Source: Thermoleophilia bacterium (lineage in GTDB: Bacteria; Actinomycetota; Thermoleophilia; RBG-16-64-13). From it: 7,621 bases of DNA. The notes beneath the pieces are model-generated. The model did not search any database and was not told where the DNA came from. It worked only from the letters and a program-made list of their open reading frames with translations. The stretch is from contig JAFGIH010000854.1 in NCBI GenBank assembly GCA_016929985.1, positions 1 to 7,621 on the forward strand, given 5' to 3'. This document shows, one piece after another, positions 5,815 through 7,621 of the stretch (position 1 is the first letter of the stretch; each line of letters opens with the position of its first letter). Made by a program: the position numbers and the translations under genes.

Positions 5815-7419
5815 TTGCCCGGAGAACAGATCGACACGAGACCCACGGCCGTCAGCAAGCGGAACCTGGGCTTCGTGGTCCTTGCGCTCTTCGTCTCGGT
5901 ACTGCTCGCGGCTATGGACCAGACCATCTTCTCAACAGCCCTCCCGACAGTGGTGGGAGACCTCGCCGGCGTGGACCAGATGCTCTGGGTGGCCACAGCC
6001 TACCTCCTCGCCGGCACTATCATGATGCCCATCTACGGCAAGCTGGGCGACCTCTTTGGACACAAGTTGCTCCTGCTGAGTGCGTTGGCCCTGTTTTTGG
6101 GCGGATCTGTGCTCGGTGGGCTCGCGCCCGGCATAGACGTGCTCATCGCGGCCCGGGCCGTGCAAGGTCTGGGCGGAGGCGGATTGATGATCCTTTCGCA
6201 GTCCGTCATAGCCGACATCGTGCCGCCCCGCCAAAGAGGAACCTACATGGGCATCATGGCCGGCGCCTGGGCGTTCGCATCCGTCCTTGGTCCCGTACTC
6301 GGTGGGTGGTTCGCCGACTCCATAGGGTGGCGATGGGCGTTCTGGTTCAACCTACCGTTGGGGCTCATTGCCGTGCTGGCGGTGTGGGCTTATGTCCGCA
6401 TGCCTCTGCACAAGAAAGCCCGGCGGAAGCTCGACATCCCGGGCATGATGACGCTCGCCGTCGCGACCACCACGCTGATCCTCGTCATCTCTTGGGGTGG
6501 CCGCGAGTACCCCTGGGATTCTCCCCTCATCCTCGGGCTACTCGGGCTGGCGGTCGTGGTCGCGGTGCTCTTGGTATTCGTGGAGCGGAGAGCCGCCGAG
6601 CCGGTGATACCGTTACACCTGTTCCGTGATCGCAACTTCAACCTGGTCACGGCAGGAGCCTTGTTCAGCTCGGTGGCCTTCCTCGGCGTCATCGTCTACA
6701 TGCCGAGCTACCTGCAGATGGTGACGGGCCTCTCAGCGACGAAGGCGGGTCTGCTGGTGGTGCCCCTGGCCGCCGGTATCCAAGTGGGGTCGCTGGGCTC
6801 GGGGATCATCGCCAGCCGCACAGGCAAGTACCGGTGGATGCCGGCCTTGAGTGTCCTTCTCATCGGCATCAGCCTTGTTCTGCTCTCCACCCTCGATCCC
6901 GACACGTCTCTCACCATCACCGGCATTTACCTGTTCATCTGCGGCATCGGCACCGGGATAGGTTTCCAGATCCTTGTCCTCATCGTCCAGAACTCGTTCC
7001 CCATCACTCAGGTGGGCACTGCGACCGGCGCGCACAACTTCTTCCGGCAGATCGGAGCCTCGGTCGGCTCGGCCGTCGTAGGCACTCTCTTCACGGGCCG
7101 GCTCATGGACCTGCTGGGAGATAGGCTCGGCTCCTGGGGCACGGGCTCCGGAGGTATGGTCGACCCGCATTCCCTCACCCCAGCCATGGTCGGCCAGATG
7201 CCCGAAGATCTCAAGACGATCGTGATCACCTCTTACAACGAGGCCTTGGCGCCCGTGTATCTCTACGTCGCACCACTGATGCTGGTGGCTTTTGTTCTCT
7301 TCATCTTCATAAGGCCAAAACCCCTGGGTCTCACGAACGAGATCCCGGTGAACGCCCGGTCCACCGACAAAGCGAGCCCGGCCGACCTTGCGCAACCTAC
7401 GACTCCGCCGCTATCCTGA
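5815..7419 (+). CDS. MFS transporter, DHA2 (EmrB/QacA) family drug exporter
   Basis: 534-residue, 14-helix major facilitator, predicted to export drugs or other amphipathic compounds across the cell membrane in exchange for protons. Helix 1 carries [19 protein letters not shown] (residues 32-50), the DHA2-type motif D1 with Asp 35. The loop between helices 2 and 3 has motif [11 protein letters not shown] (75-84). Motif B-like [11 protein letters not shown] starts at 113, and motif C GPVLGG (159-164) marks an antiporter. Hydrophobic segments continue to a last helix ending in FVLFIFI, followed by a hydrophilic tail of about 35 residues. The frame stays open upstream to a TTG at 5689, but the extra 42 residues are Arg/Pro/His-rich and unlike the family. 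The TTG at 5815 has AAGGA at ideal spacing and leaves a normal short lead of 17 residues before helix 1. The substrate is not predictable. Confidence 0.9.
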   Translation: MPGEQIDTRPTAVSKRNLGFVVLALFVSVLLAAMDQTIFSTALPTVVGDLAGVDQMLWVATAYLLAGTIMMPIYGKLGDLFGHKLLLLSALALFLGGSVLGGLAPGIDVLIAARAVQGLGGGGLMILSQSVIADIVPPRQRGTYMGIMAGAWAFASVLGPVLGGWFADSIGWRWAFWFNLPLGLIAVLAVWAYVRMPLHKKARRKLDIPGMMTLAVATTTLILVISWGGREYPWDSPLILGLLGLAVVVAVLLVFVERRAAEPVIPLHLFRDRNFNLVTAGALFSSVAFLGVIVYMPSYLQMVTGLSATKAGLLVVPLAAGIQVGSLGSGIIASRTGKYRWMPALSVLLIGISLVLLSTLDPDTSLTITGIYLFICGIGTGIGFQILVLIVQNSFPITQVGTATGAHNFFRQIGASVGSAVVGTLFTGRLMDLLGDRLGSWGTGSGGMVDPHSLTPAMVGQMPEDLKTIVITSYNEALAPVYLYVAPLMLVAFVLFIFIRPKPLGLTNEIPVNARSTDKASPADLAQPTTPPLS

Positions 7420-7423
7420 CAAA

Positions 7424-7444
7424 GGCCACCCGACCGGGTAGGCC
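7424..7444 (+). other. Imperfect hairpin between the MFS and DUF1846 genes
   Basis: GGCCACCC (7424-7431) can pair with GGGT-A-GGCC (7436-7444), giving eight G-C-rich pairs with one bulged A and a four-base GACC loop. There is no T-run after it, so it is not a standard intrinsic terminator. It ends two bases before the DUF1846 ribosome site and could shield that site or stabilise an upstream transcript end. Confidence 0.35.
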
Positions 7445-7445
7445 C

Positions 7446-7453
7446 GAAAGGGG
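7446..7453 (+). promoter_or_regulatory. Ribosome binding site for the DUF1846 gene
   Basis: GAAAGGGG lies seven bases before the GTG at 7461, favouring that start over the adjoining GTG at 7458 and the GTG at 7470. Confidence 0.55.
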
Positions 7454-7460
7454 TACTGTG

Positions 7461-7621
7461 GTGAACAGGGTGGGCTTCGACAACGACAAGTACCTCGAGG
7501 AACAGAGCCGCGCCATCGTCGAACGCTCCGAGCGCATCGGCGGGAAGCTCTACCTCGAGTTCGGCGGAAAGATCGCGTACGACTTCCACGCCGCCCGGGT
7601 CCTCCCCGGCTACGACCCCAA
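7461..7621 (+). CDS. DUF1846 family protein, N-terminal part (cut by window end)
   Basis: Only the first 53 codons are visible. The translation begins [16 protein letters not shown], continues with an [17 protein letters not shown] segment, and reaches [12 protein letters not shown] at the window edge. The N-terminal GFDNDKYL, the central [10 protein letters not shown] and the H-A-x-RVLPG(Y/F)xP segments are hallmarks of DUF1846, a family of about 500-residue cytosolic proteins of unsettled function found widely in Firmicutes and some Actinomycetota. The GTG at 7461 is chosen for the GAAAGGGG site. The 41-base gap after the MFS stop, with no strong promoter, permits read-through from the MFS gene, but the two need not be related in function. 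Confidence 0.85.
   Translation, partial: MNRVGFDNDKYLEEQSRAIVERSERIGGKLYLEFGGKIAYDFHAARVLPGYDP

Noticed and set aside
6733..7395. A 220-codon open frame on the minus strand
   Set aside because: It is antisense to the MFS gene; its His/Asp/Gly-rich translation is typical of a shadow frame.
7388..7417. TTGCGC and TATCCT as a promoter for the DUF1846 gene
   Set aside because: Only three and four of six matches with an 18-base spacer; chance matches of this quality are common.

Overview
The window is high-GC bacterial DNA, densely coded, with GTG and TTG starts and many short gene overlaps. A lipoprotein with a Cys-Gly-Gly-Asp start followed by a Ser/Thr-rich linker, a DHA2-type MFS exporter, and DUF1846, DUF4037 and DUF4125 genes together would suit an actinobacterial (possibly Coriobacteriia-like) or related Gram-positive lineage. 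This is an inference from gene content and style; there is no rRNA or other marker to settle it.

Layout. (1) Bases 1-2482, plus strand: the 3' part of a cobalamin-binding sensor/regulator of the CarH/LitR type, then an FtsX/MacB/LolC-like ABC permease, then its LolD/MacB-like ATPase. Each junction is an 8-base overlap, so this looks like one translationally coupled operon: a B12-type sensor with an exporter or lipoprotein-handling ABC system. (2) Bases 2497-5641, minus strand, converging on the first operon with only 14 bases between stop codons: reading in its own direction, a six-repeat TPR protein, a DUF4037 nucleotidyltransferase-fold protein, a DUF4125 protein, and a DUF4352-like lipoprotein. 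The junctions are GTGA overlap, 12-base gap and TAGTG overlap, so this also looks like one operon. Its biochemical role is unknown and it is the most interesting part of the window. (3) Bases 5642-5814: a divergent control region with a candidate promoter on each strand. (4) Bases 5815-7419, plus strand: a 14-TM drug:H+ antiporter-type MFS protein, whose real start is probably a TTG at 5815. (5) Bases 7461 to the end: the first 53 codons of a DUF1846 protein.

How the parts may work together. The left operon couples B12/light-type sensing to an ABC transporter. The middle operon joins a scaffold (TPR), a probable nucleotidyl-transferring enzyme (DUF4037, with an intact GS-x11-DHD catalytic signature), a helical partner of unknown function (DUF4125) and a surface-anchored lipoprotein. 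The MFS gene shares a control region with that operon and may be co-regulated with it. No RNA genes, mobile elements or CRISPR arrays were found.
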